A stretch of DNA of 64,000 bases from DASSJT01 sp035691065. GTDB lineage: Bacteria > Actinomycetota > Actinomycetes > Actinomycetales > Dermatophilaceae. This document shows positions 17,586 to 25,094 of the stretch, in pieces; positions within the stretch are counted from its first letter, which is position 1, and every line of letters starts with the position of its first letter. Position numbers and translations under genes: made by a program. A model generated the notes under the pieces. That model saw only the letters and a list, made by a program, of their open reading frames with translations. It was not told the DNA's origin and made no database searches. The stretch covers positions 1-64,000 of the forward strand of contig DASSJT010000202.1 in assembly GCA_035691065.1 (NCBI GenBank). Direction: 5' to 3'.

Positions 17586-17855
17586 CTAGTGGTTTCGAAG
17601 CGCCTTGACCAGCTCGCCCTTGCTCATGGAGGAGCGGCCAGAGATACCGATCTCCTTGGCCCGCTTCATGAGCCGCTCCTTCGTCCAGTCCTCGTAGTCG
17701 CCCGACTTGCCGCCCTTCGCGGCCACTTTGGAGCGAGACGACCTGGCTGCCGCGTTCGCGATGCGGGCCGCCTTCTGCTTACTCGCGCCGTCGTCGCGCA
17801 GCTCTTCGTACAGCTTCGGGTCCTTCACACTTGGTCCGGGGCTCCTGCGTGGCAC
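17586..17855 (-). CDS. small Rho-N/SAP-like domain protein (DUF7218-like)
   Basis: An 89-residue basic protein. Its N-terminal half, KDPKLYEELRDDGASKQKA followed by ARIANAAA, is a recognisable small actinobacterial family. The C-terminal WTKERLMKRAKEIGISGRS plus MSKGELVKALRNH is a Rho-termination-factor-N/SAP-like helix-extension-helix that usually binds nucleic acid. A GTG at 17855 is preferred because AGGTGAGG lies just upstream. An ATG at 17894 would add 13 residues and one at 17948 would add 31, both with no family resemblance. Function beyond likely nucleic-acid binding is unknown. Confidence 0.7.
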   Translation of the reverse strand: MPRRSPGPSVKDPKLYEELRDDGASKQKAARIANAAARSSRSKVAAKGGKSGDYEDWTKERLMKRAKEIGISGRSSMSKGELVKALRNH

Positions 17856-18030
17856 CGTCCTCACCTGCTTCCTGGTGCGTCCTTCCTGGTGCATCGGCCG
17901 TCCCACCCCAGGGGACGACCGCCTGGCCTGGGAGCTGAGTGCCCCCACCTCGGCGTCCTACCCGAAGCCCTCGTGCACAAACCGTTACCAGTGCCCGTGC
18001 CGAGTCGCCCCATGGCACCCCCGGCTTGGG

Positions 18031-18036
18031 CAGAAT
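18031..18036 (+). promoter_or_regulatory. candidate leaderless -10 element (ggt)
   Basis: CAGAAT ends 7 nt before the ATG of the gamma-glutamyltransferase gene, and no Shine-Dalgarno sequence is visible there. This is the spacing of leaderless actinobacterial transcripts. No clear -35 is seen. Confidence 0.35.
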
Positions 18037-18043
18037 CGGACGC

Positions 18044-19567
18044 ATGGTCAGGCAGGTCGCCGTGGCAGCCACGGGCCCGGTCGCAGTGCGCGGAGGCCTC
18101 TTCGCGGCGCGCGAGGGCGGCAACGCGGTCGACGCCGCCATCGCCGCGATGGCCGTCGCCATGTCGACCGAGCCGGGAATCGTCAGCCCGATGGGCGGTG
18201 CGTTCGTCACGGTGTGGCCTGCCGGCGGCGAGCCTGTCGTCATCGACGGCAACGTGGAGATGCCCGGTCGCGGGCTGCCCGACGAGCGCTTCGGCTCCGG
18301 CATGCGGGAGATCACCACCACCTACGGGGGTGGGGTGACGCTGTATGCCGGCCACGGCTCGGTGGCCACGCCCGGATCCCTCGCGGCACTCGGGCTCGCC
18401 CACCGGGACTACGGGGCGGGCGACTGGGCTGCCGCCCTCGCCCCGGCGGTCCGCGCCAGCCGGGAGGGCTACCACATCGGCGTGGCCGCAGCCAGCTATC
18501 TTGCGATCACCGCCGACAACGTCTTCGGATGGGACCCGCACACCCACCCCCTCGTGAAGCGGGAGGACGGCTCGCCGCTCCAGGCCGGCGACGTCGTGAC
18601 CAACCCCGGGCTGGCCGACGCGCTCGAGCTGATCGGCCGCGAGGGGTCCGCCTGTGCCTACACGGGCGAGATCGGCCGGGCCCTCGCGTCCGACATGGCA
18701 GCGCGAGGCGGCCTGATCACGCAGGCCGACCTCACGGCATACCGCGCCGTCCCCCGCACCCCGCTGTTCCTGGAGGTAGGTGGCTGGCGACTGGCCACCA
18801 ACCCGCCGCCGTCGATCGGGGGGCCCATGCTCGCGCTGATGCTTCGCGAGGTGGCGCAGCGGGGGGACGCAGGCCCGGTCGACCTCGTCGACATCCAGCG
18901 GCACGTCCTGTCCTACCGAGCCGGCGTGCACGACTTCTCCCAGGACCTCGAGAGCGACGGCTGGGACATTCTCGAGGTGGCGCAGCGCAACGGGCTCAAG
19001 GGCCTTCCGACGTCGTCCAGCACCGCACACATCTCGGCGGTCGACAGCGACGGGAATGCCTGCGCAGTCACTGCCTCAAGCGGATATGGTTCTGGCGCGA
19101 CGGTTCCCGGCACCGGCCTCATGCTCAACAACTGCCTGGGTGAGCCTGAGCTCAACCGGCTGGGCCTCCATGCGCTGATGCCGGGCACGCGCCTCGCGTC
19201 CAACATGGCGCCGACCGCGGGGCGGTCCCCGCAGGGCGAGACCCTTGCGATCGGCACTCCCGGGGCCGACCGCATCACGACGGCGCTCATGCAGGTCCTG
19301 TGGCGCTACTGCATCCGCGGCGAGGCGCTTCAGGACGCGATCGACGCGCCACGGCTGCACGTGCGGGTGATGGACCGGGGGGTGCGGGTCGAGCACGAGG
19401 ACGGCGGCGAGATCATGGCCGCGGTGCACGCTGCCGGCCTCGAGGGCGTCTCCCATGGCCCGCAGGCGATGTTCTTCGGCGGGGTCGGCGCGGCTCGACG
19501 GCGGCCGGACGGCCGCCTGGACGCCGCGGCCGACCGCCGGCGCGAGGCGGCCACCGGCGTCGGCTGA
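18044..19567 (+). CDS. gamma-glutamyltransferase family protein
   Basis: A 507-residue Ntn-hydrolase precursor of the GGT family. The large-subunit part has GGLFAAREGGNAVDAAIAA and MSTEPGIVSPMGGAFVTVW, both conserved. The autoprocessing site is SSSTAHISAVDSDGNACA, where Thr of TAH would be the new N-terminus and nucleophile. Most family members have TTH here, so the second Thr is replaced by Ala. The Gly-Ser oxyanion loop and the SGYGSG / LNNCLGEPELN region follow. No signal peptide is visible, so the protein is probably cytoplasmic. Such enzymes hydrolyse or transfer gamma-glutamyl groups, or act as acylases on related amides. ATG at 18044 fits the family start. Confidence 0.85.
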   Translation: MVRQVAVAATGPVAVRGGLFAAREGGNAVDAAIAAMAVAMSTEPGIVSPMGGAFVTVWPAGGEPVVIDGNVEMPGRGLPDERFGSGMREITTTYGGGVTLYAGHGSVATPGSLAALGLAHRDYGAGDWAAALAPAVRASREGYHIGVAAASYLAITADNVFGWDPHTHPLVKREDGSPLQAGDVVTNPGLADALELIGREGSACAYTGEIGRALASDMAARGGLITQADLTAYRAVPRTPLFLEVGGWRLATNPPPSIGGPMLALMLREVAQRGDAGPVDLVDIQRHVLSYRAGVHDFSQDLESDGWDILEVAQRNGLKGLPTSSSTAHISAVDSDGNACAVTASSGYGSGATVPGTGLMLNNCLGEPELNRLGLHALMPGTRLASNMAPTAGRSPQGETLAIGTPGADRITTALMQVLWRYCIRGEALQDAIDAPRLHVRVMDRGVRVEHEDGGEIMAAVHAAGLEGVSHGPQAMFFGGVGAARRRPDGRLDAAADRRREAATGVG

Positions 19568-19582
19568 CGCACCTGCACCTGG

Positions 19583-20974
19583 TCAGCGGGTGGCCCCCGT
19601 CACCATCCAGTGGTCGCCTCTCAGCCGCCACCAGAAGAACCCGGCCCGGATCGCCATGAACCCGGTGAAGACCACCCACAGCCACTGCACGGCATACGCC
19701 TCGCCCTGCTCCAGCAGTGAGGGGCCGGCCCGGTGCACCCACAGGACCATCGGAAGGTAGAGCACCAGGACCCCAGCCATCGCCTTGGCGAGCCAGGTGC
19801 CGTCGCCCGCTCCGATGAGCACACCGTCGGCGACGAACACGAACCCCGACAGCGGCTGTCCGAGGGCGACGACCACCAACGCCGCGGCGAGGGTGCGCTG
19901 CACGGCCGGGTCGCCCGTGAAGGCGCCCGGCAGCAGTGTGTGGAAGGCCAGTACCAGGCCCCCCAGCACCGCGCCACCCCACATGCCCCAGCGGACCATG
20001 GTCGACGTGGCGGAGCGAGCCGCGACGACGTCGCCCGCGCCCAGGGCCTTGCCGGTCAGCGCCTGGGCGGCGACGGCCAGCGCGTCGAGCGCGAAGGCGA
20101 GGAACGACCACACCGTCGAGGCGACCTGGTGAGCGGCCAGCGGGACGTCGCCCAGGCCCGCGGCGACCCACGTGGTGACCAGGAGGATCGCGCGCAGTGC
20201 AAGGGTTCGAATCAGCAGGGGTATGCCGCCGAGCGCGGCCGCGAGGACGCGTCCCGGATGCGGCTCGAGGCTGGCCCCGGCACGGCGGGCGTGGCTGACC
20301 AGGACGGTCACCAGCGCGGTGGCCATGCCGGTCTGGGCGATGACGGTACCCCAGGCGGATCCTGCTATCCCCCAGTGGAATCCGTAGACGAAGAGGACGT
20401 TCAGAGCAACGTTGCCGCTGAAGCCGACGACCGACGCCGCGAGCGGGGTGCGGGTGTCCTGGAGGCCGCGGAGCACCCCGGTTGCCGCGAGGGCGACGAG
20501 CATGGCGGGGATGCCGAGCGCGGAGATGCGCAGGTAGGTCGTCGCCTGGCCGATCGCGGCGTCCGAGGCGCCGAACAGGCGGCAGAGCGGCTCGGCTGCG
20601 ACGGCGACGACGGCACCCGTCACGGTGCCGAGGGCGACAGCGAGCCAGCTTCCGGCGATCCCGGCCTCCAGCGCGCCTCGTCCCGAGCCCGCGCCGATCT
20701 GCCGGGCCACCACGGACGTGGTGCCGTAGGCGAGGAAGACGAAGATGTTGGCGGCCGTGATGAGTGTGGCGCTGGCGACGCCGAGCCCGGCGAGCTGGGC
20801 CGTGCCGAGGTGGCCGATGATCGCAGAGTCGGCGAGCAGGAAGAGCGGCTCCGCCACGAGCGCGAGGAACGCGGGGACCGCGAGCCGCAGGATCTGGCGG
20901 CTCTGGCCCTCGCTCTCGTTCCGGCCCTCATGCGTCACGAGAGCACACGCTAGCCGCGCGGTCGCAGCGCTCAT
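19583..20974 (-). CDS. MATE-family efflux transporter (DinF-like)
   Basis: A 463-residue polytopic membrane protein with about 12 hydrophobic segments. SRQILRLAVPAFLALVAEPL and LFLLADSAIIGHLGTAQLAG are the first-helix signature of DinF-type MATE exporters. ATGVLRGLQDTRTPL and VFVADGVLIGAGDGTWL are the repeated motifs of the two bundles. Such proteins export organic cations or drugs in exchange for Na+ or H+. The ATG at 20974 and a GTG at 20938 are both possible and neither has a good RBS; the membrane part starts after residue 25. The gene is convergent with ggt, with 15 bp between the stops. Confidence 0.87.
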   Translation of the reverse strand: MSAATARLACALVTHEGRNESEGQSRQILRLAVPAFLALVAEPLFLLADSAIIGHLGTAQLAGLGVASATLITAANIFVFLAYGTTSVVARQIGAGSGRGALEAGIAGSWLAVALGTVTGAVVAVAAEPLCRLFGASDAAIGQATTYLRISALGIPAMLVALAATGVLRGLQDTRTPLAASVVGFSGNVALNVLFVYGFHWGIAGSAWGTVIAQTGMATALVTVLVSHARRAGASLEPHPGRVLAAALGGIPLLIRTLALRAILLVTTWVAAGLGDVPLAAHQVASTVWSFLAFALDALAVAAQALTGKALGAGDVVAARSATSTMVRWGMWGGAVLGGLVLAFHTLLPGAFTGDPAVQRTLAAALVVVALGQPLSGFVFVADGVLIGAGDGTWLAKAMAGVLVLYLPMVLWVHRAGPSLLEQGEAYAVQWLWVVFTGFMAIRAGFFWWRLRGDHWMVTGATR

Positions 20975-21094
20975 CCCGGAGTCTTCGAAGGATCGCCCCA
21001 CCCCACCAGGGATGTGGTCCTTCAAAGACTCCATGGTGGGGAGCGTCGGCATCGAGGAGGCTGGGAATACGTGGGCCCCGGCGGGCGCTCCTCG

Positions 21095-22414
21095 ATGCAT
21101 GTTGTCGACACCCCGATCTCTTCATGCCCTGACGCAGGCTCCCCGGTGACCTCGCTGGGCTCGCGGCCCACAGCGCCGACGGACGAGGAGTACCGGCGCG
21201 CCGGCGCGCGCCGCGTGTTCATCGCCACGGTGGCACTGGTCCTCGGGGGCTTCGGGATCGGAACCACAGAGTTCGTCACGATGGGCCTGCTGCCCGACAT
21301 CGCCCAGGGGCTGCGGGTCTCGATCCCCTCCGCCGGCCATGCCATCTCCGCGTATGCCGTGGGCGTGGTGATCGGTGCCCCAGCCATCGCCGTGGTCGGG
21401 GCCCGGTGGCCCCGACGCGCCCTGCTGCTCGGGCTGATGGCGCTGTTCGCAGCCGGCAACGTCGCCAGCGCCGTGGCGCCGAGCTACGGTTCGCTGCTGC
21501 TGTTCCGCTTCGTCGCCGGCCTACCCCACGGTGCCTTCTTCGGGGTGGCCTCTCTTGTCGCGGTCGACATGGCCCCACTCGGGCGCGCCGGCCGGGCGGT
21601 CGGCCGAGTCATGCTGGGGATCCCGCTCGCCAACGTCGTCGGCGTCCCGGCTGCGACCTGGCTCGGTCAGCACCTGGGCTGGCAAGCGGCATACTGGACC
21701 GTCGGCGGGCTCGGACTGCTCACGGTGCTCTTGGTCGCGGTGTTCGTGCCGCACACTCCGCACGACGCCGACTCGACGATCCGGCGCGAGCTCGCCGCTT
21801 TCAGCCGGCTCCAGGTCTGGCTCACGCTGCTCGTCGGGGCGATCGGCTTCGGCGGCATGTTCGCGATGTACAGCTACATCGCGCCGACGGTGACCCAGGT
21901 GACTCGCCTGCCGGCCAGCGCAATCCCGCTCTTCCTCCTCGTCTTCGGGCTCGGCGGCCTGGTCGGCACGACCCTTGGGGGACGGCTGGCCGACTGGTCG
22001 GTCCTGCGTTCGCTCGTGTTCAGCACGGCGGGCACCGCGGCGGTGCTCGCGCTGTTCGCGGTGACGTCGCAATGGGCTGTGCCGGCCCTGCTCACGGTGT
22101 TCGCGGTCTCGGTGGTCGTCTCGGTGCTGGTCATCAACCTGCAGCTGCGGCTGATGACGGTCGCCGGCGGGGCCAAGACGCTCGGCGCGGCGTCCAACCA
22201 CGCAGCGCTCAACCTCGCCAACGCGCTGGGCGCCTGGCTCGGCGGAGTGGTGATCGACCGCGGTTGGGGCTACACGGCACCGAGCCTTGTCGGCGCGGCG
22301 CTGTCACTTGCCGGACTGGCGGTGCTCGGAGTGTCGGTGTGGGTGCACCGGCGGCCGGCGGCTGCGCGGGCCGCGGGACCAGTCGTGGTCAGCGGTCAGT
22401 CGTCCACCCAGTAG
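21095..22414 (+). CDS. MFS transporter (DHA1, AraJ/Cmx-like)
   Basis: A 439-residue major facilitator with 12 predicted membrane segments. GGFGIGTTEFVTMGLLPDIA marks the first helix of DHA1 arabinose/chloramphenicol-efflux-type members, and GARWPRRALLLGLMALFAAG carries the cytoplasmic loop 2-3 motif. It likely exports a small molecule by proton antiport. ATG at 21095 is chosen; GTG codons downstream are alternatives because the first 30 residues are hydrophilic and no good RBS is present. The last codons run into a 30-bp repeat that also forms the end of the convergent cupin gene. Confidence 0.85.
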   Translation: MHVVDTPISSCPDAGSPVTSLGSRPTAPTDEEYRRAGARRVFIATVALVLGGFGIGTTEFVTMGLLPDIAQGLRVSIPSAGHAISAYAVGVVIGAPAIAVVGARWPRRALLLGLMALFAAGNVASAVAPSYGSLLLFRFVAGLPHGAFFGVASLVAVDMAPLGRAGRAVGRVMLGIPLANVVGVPAATWLGQHLGWQAAYWTVGGLGLLTVLLVAVFVPHTPHDADSTIRRELAAFSRLQVWLTLLVGAIGFGGMFAMYSYIAPTVTQVTRLPASAIPLFLLVFGLGGLVGTTLGGRLADWSVLRSLVFSTAGTAAVLALFAVTSQWAVPALLTVFAVSVVVSVLVINLQLRLMTVAGGAKTLGAASNHAALNLANALGAWLGGVVIDRGWGYTAPSLVGAALSLAGLAVLGVSVWVHRRPAAARAAGPVVVSGQSSTQ

Positions 22415-22472
22415 CTGCGGTCCGCACTCAGTCGTCCACCCACTGGTTGCGGTCGAATCAGTCGTCCACCCA
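22396..22472. repeat. triplicated stop-codon region of the cupin gene
   Basis: TCAGTCGTCCACCCA occurs at 22396, 22428 and 22458. Read leftward this is TGGGTGGACGACTGA, the last four codons plus stop of the cupin gene, followed downstream by two further copies with partly similar flanks. The outermost copy overlaps the last codons of the MFS gene on the other strand. Confidence 0.85.
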
Positions 22473-22952
22473 GCAGTTGTCGTGCTCGCGCATGAACGCG
22501 TCGTACTCCTCCGCTCCGGGTCGGCCCTCGGTCGCGAAGCGCGCGAGCCCCTCGAAGTAGGCCTCCCGAGGCGCCCCCGGTGCGAAGTGCAGAAGCATCG
22601 AGGCCCTGGCGCCGGACTCGTTGCGGAACCCGTGCAGGCCGCCCGGGGGCACGTGGAGGTAGTCGCCGGGTCTGGCCGTGACCCAGGCCCGACCGTCGAA
22701 GACGCGAACCTCGCCGGAGAGGATGAAGAAGGACTCGGCCACCGTCCTGTGGAAGTGGGCTCCCGGGCCGCTCACTGCCGGCGAGAAGTCCCAGCGGTAG
22801 AGACCGAAGAGACCGCCGTTGCCTGAGCCGGTCGACAGGTAGTGCACCTCGTTGCCGTTGGGGTAGACCAGGTCGGGCTTGGCGTCGGCCGCGCGCACGC
22901 TGGCACTCACCTCGCCGACGTCGCCGTGGTAGAGCGGTGGTGGGTAGGACAT
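22458..22952 (-). CDS. cupin-domain protein
   Basis: A 164-residue single-domain cupin. Motif 1 is GPGAHFHRTVAESFFILSG (two His and one Glu as metal ligands) and motif 2 is PGDYLHVPPGGLHGFRNESG (third His). The C-terminal helix ends in the acidic NCWVDD. Cupins of this shape bind a metal and may be dioxygenases, isomerases or sensors; nothing fixes the substrate. The ATG at 22952 lacks a good RBS, while TAGGCAT lies about 5 nt upstream, so a leaderless transcript is possible. The 3' end is tandemly repeated downstream. Confidence 0.82.
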   Translation of the reverse strand: MSYPPPLYHGDVGEVSASVRAADAKPDLVYPNGNEVHYLSTGSGNGGLFGLYRWDFSPAVSGPGAHFHRTVAESFFILSGEVRVFDGRAWVTARPGDYLHVPPGGLHGFRNESGARASMLLHFAPGAPREAYFEGLARFATEGRPGAEEYDAFMREHDNCWVDD

Positions 22953-23197
22953 GACCCATGCCTACTCCCATCTCGGGAGGCCGCAAGTGACGGCCTGTCA
23001 CCCGCTGGTCGGAAACGGCCCTGTTTGCCTTCGTGTGCCCTGCCTTGCCTGGCGATGCGTGAGGTGGTGACCTCTGTCCGAGGAGTGGACGCTCGACTTG
23101 CGGACTCGCTTTCTTGGGGTCAGTGTGATGGATGCCCGCTGTCGTCGACACGTGAGCTGGCAGCGGGCGCCAACTTCCGGTTGCCCCGGGTCAATGG

Positions 23198-23983
23198 TTA
23201 CGGCGCGAGGTGCTTGAGCGCCTCGCGCCGGCTGAGCGGGGACAGTCGGTCGCGGTGCTCGGTCACCAACGCGCGAACCCATTCGGGGTCTGTGCGGGCA
23301 TGCTGCCGGAGCGCCCATCCCACGGCCTTGCGGATCCAGAACTCCGAGCCGAAGCGGCTGCCCTCGAGGTTGGCGACCAGGCAGTACTCGAGCAGGGCCT
23401 GGTCCGTTTCGGCCTTGGACCCGAGCTGGCAGATCACAGCGCTGCGACGCAGCCAGAGATCGTCGGCCACGCCCCATCGGCGGATCACGGGGGCCACCGT
23501 GTCCGGTTCCCTGCGCAGGATGGGGCCGACCCGGTTGCTCGCCACCTCGTCGACGAGGTCCCACCACGCGCCGGTCCTGATGAGGTGCTCGTACAGCGGC
23601 AGGGCGTCGCGATCCTGCCACGGCCGGTAGAGCCGGTGGCCTGTGAGCGCGATTGCAGCGTAACGGTTTTCACGATGCGTTGCCCCGTCCCACAGTGCCC
23701 GAACTGTCGCCTCCCACTCCCCGCGGCTGCTGATGCGGTATGCCGGGTCGGCCAGGATGGGACGGAGGATCGCCTTGAACTGCGGCGAGGTGATGCCGTG
23801 GAAGGGCATCGAGGACTTCATGTACCGCCGTTGGCCGGCCGCCCGCTCCGGGTCGCCCGCGGCGGCGAGCACCTGGCACACCTCCTGGACCAGCGCGGTG
23901 TGGGCCTGAGCGCCGTTGGCTGGGGCGGCCTCGAGCTGTACGACCTTGAGCGGCGCGGTGTTGGGCTCTGCCACGGGTCCCAT
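23198..23983 (-). CDS. DNA alkylation repair (AlkD-like HEAT-repeat) protein
   Basis: A 261-residue helical-repeat protein of the AlkD/PF08713 family. RYMKSSMPFHGITSPQFKAI near the start, ENRYAAIALTGHRLY, TGAWWDLVDEVASNRVGPIL and the LWLRRSAVICQLGSK segment, then GSEFWIRKAVGWALRQH, are the conserved blocks, including the Trp, Asp and Arg residues that AlkD uses to hold alkylated bases. The role is probably base excision of bulky N3/N7-alkyl adducts. The ATG at 23983 is used; an internal start is possible because the first 35 residues are unconserved. The 245 bp between this gene and the cupin gene hold only a weak 5-bp hairpin. Confidence 0.85.
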   Translation of the reverse strand: MGPVAEPNTAPLKVVQLEAAPANGAQAHTALVQEVCQVLAAAGDPERAAGQRRYMKSSMPFHGITSPQFKAILRPILADPAYRISSRGEWEATVRALWDGATHRENRYAAIALTGHRLYRPWQDRDALPLYEHLIRTGAWWDLVDEVASNRVGPILRREPDTVAPVIRRWGVADDLWLRRSAVICQLGSKAETDQALLEYCLVANLEGSRFGSEFWIRKAVGWALRQHARTDPEWVRALVTEHRDRLSPLSRREALKHLAP

Positions 23984-24035
23984 TGCACCAGACTGTGTCC
24001 GGTCGCGCCGGCGGCTCTACCCGAGGGAGGACACC

Positions 24036-24371
24036 ATGACCACGTCTGTGACCGGCCATCCGGAGGACCAGCGGCCTCTCGTCCGGCTGCCTACCTGGGT
24101 GAACGTGGTGCTGGTGCTGATCCTGCTGGGGTCGTGCGGTGACGACGCGAGGGCGATCCGGGGTGACTCGGAATCCATTGCAGATCAAGTGGTTTCGCGA
24201 CTGGACAGCCCGGAGGAGAATGCCCTAGGACTGGCAACGCGGAACGACGTGAAGCAGGTGTGCCAGCTGCTCACTGTCGTGGCAAGGCAGAATGGGCTCG
24301 ACCTCAGCACGCAGCTCGGAGACATCCCGACGGCCTGCCAGCAGGGTGTGAGCGAGGCCTTGGCGAAGTAG
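24036..24371 (+). CDS. hypothetical membrane-anchored or lipoprotein-like protein
   Basis: A 111-residue protein I do not recognise. After a hydrophilic N-terminus of about 20 residues there is one hydrophobic segment, WVNVVLVLILLGSC, ending in a Cys that could serve as a lipobox (LGSC). The rest is a small soluble helical part with one further Cys pair position (KQVCQLL and PTACQQG), which could form a disulfide outside the cell. The ATG at 24036 has an excellent GAGGGAGG site. It is divergent from the AlkD-like gene. Confidence 0.65.
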   Translation: MTTSVTGHPEDQRPLVRLPTWVNVVLVLILLGSCGDDARAIRGDSESIADQVVSRLDSPEENALGLATRNDVKQVCQLLTVVARQNGLDLSTQLGDIPTACQQGVSEALAK

Positions 24372-24443
24372 CCCGGGATCAGGCCGAGTGGGGCGGCCGG
24401 AGCTCTGCAGTCCGTGCTCGCCGGGATGGCCAGGGTGATGTGG

Positions 24444-24716
24444 TCAGGCAGAGGCGTAGCGGGTCTGGGCACGCGTCCTCGCCTTGGCCGCCTCGACCTC
24501 GCGGTTCTTCGGCGGGGCCGAGGTCGTGAGGTGGTCGAGGAGGTGCTGCGTCGCGTGGGCGACCGCCTCGACGGCTTCGTCGAAGGCGGCCTGGTTGGCC
24601 TGCGATGGCCGGGTCGTGCCGCTGACTTTGCGGACGTATTGGAGGGCAGCCCCGCGCACCTCCTCGGAGGAGGCCGGCGGCTCGAAGTTGTGCAGTTGGC
24701 GGATGTTTCGGCACAT
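24444..24716 (-). CDS. DUF2277 family protein
   Basis: A 90-residue protein starting MCRNIRQLHNFEPPASSEEV, the exact hallmark of the DUF2277 family, followed by the ALQYVRKVSGTTRPSQANQ segment and a C-terminal basic tail. Members are small, widespread in Actinobacteria and uncharacterised; the N-terminal Met-Cys-Arg-Asn is nearly invariant and may bind a ligand. ATG at 24716 is chosen to begin at that motif. Longer frames would run into the DnaA-box region upstream. No RBS is visible. Confidence 0.85.
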   Translation of the reverse strand: MCRNIRQLHNFEPPASSEEVRGAALQYVRKVSGTTRPSQANQAAFDEAVEAVAHATQHLLDHLTTSAPPKNREVEAAKARTRAQTRYASA

Positions 24717-24787
24717 GTCGACCAGCGTAGGCATGGTCGACGACAGCCGTTCGGCCGATTCCATGCGAAGTCGGGCCAAAGAACTTC

Positions 24788-24928
24788 TTCTCCACACGGG
24801 GTGGACGGAGATGGCGCAGGTCAGGGCCGAACCACCGACCCTCTCCGGCAGGCTGTCCACAAAGTTATCCCCAGGCTGTGCACAACCCTGAGTGGGTCGC
24901 GCACAGGTTCTCCACCGGACCGTCCACA
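24788..24928. promoter_or_regulatory. cluster of DnaA-box-like sequences upstream of dnaB
   Basis: The 378-bp gap before dnaB has no gene. It contains TTCTCCACA (24788-24796), CTGTCCACA (24853-24861), TTATCCCCA (24865-24873), TGTGCACAA (24877-24885, a TTGTGCACA box on the other strand) and CCGTCCACA (24920-24928). The first four differ from the TT(A/G)TCCACA consensus at one position, and three of them lie within 33 bp. This could be a DnaA-controlled dnaB promoter or a DnaA reservoir. It lacks the dnaA/dnaN neighbours expected of oriC. Confidence 0.5.
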
Positions 24929-25094
24929 GCGCACATTTGAAGGTCTGGCAAACGGCACCTAGCGTGTCGGTGCACGGGCCATCATGGTGGTCACTCGGGA
25001 GTGTCAGGCCCACTTTCGAGGCCACCTCCTTCCGTCCCTGTCGGTGGGCAGTGATGTTCTGATTCGCACATCAGTTCGACATCTCGCGAGGGGA

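Noticed and set aside
20195..20220. GGTTCGAATC-like T-arm of a tRNA
   Set aside because: It lies inside the MATE gene in frame, and no cloverleaf can be drawn around it.
22396..22472. CRISPR-like spaced repeats
   Set aside because: Only three short imperfect units with 15-17-bp spacers that are themselves related; they copy the end of a gene.
24717..25094. Chromosomal replication origin
   Set aside because: DnaA-like boxes are present but few, no AT-rich unwinding region is visible and dnaA/dnaN/recF are not adjacent.
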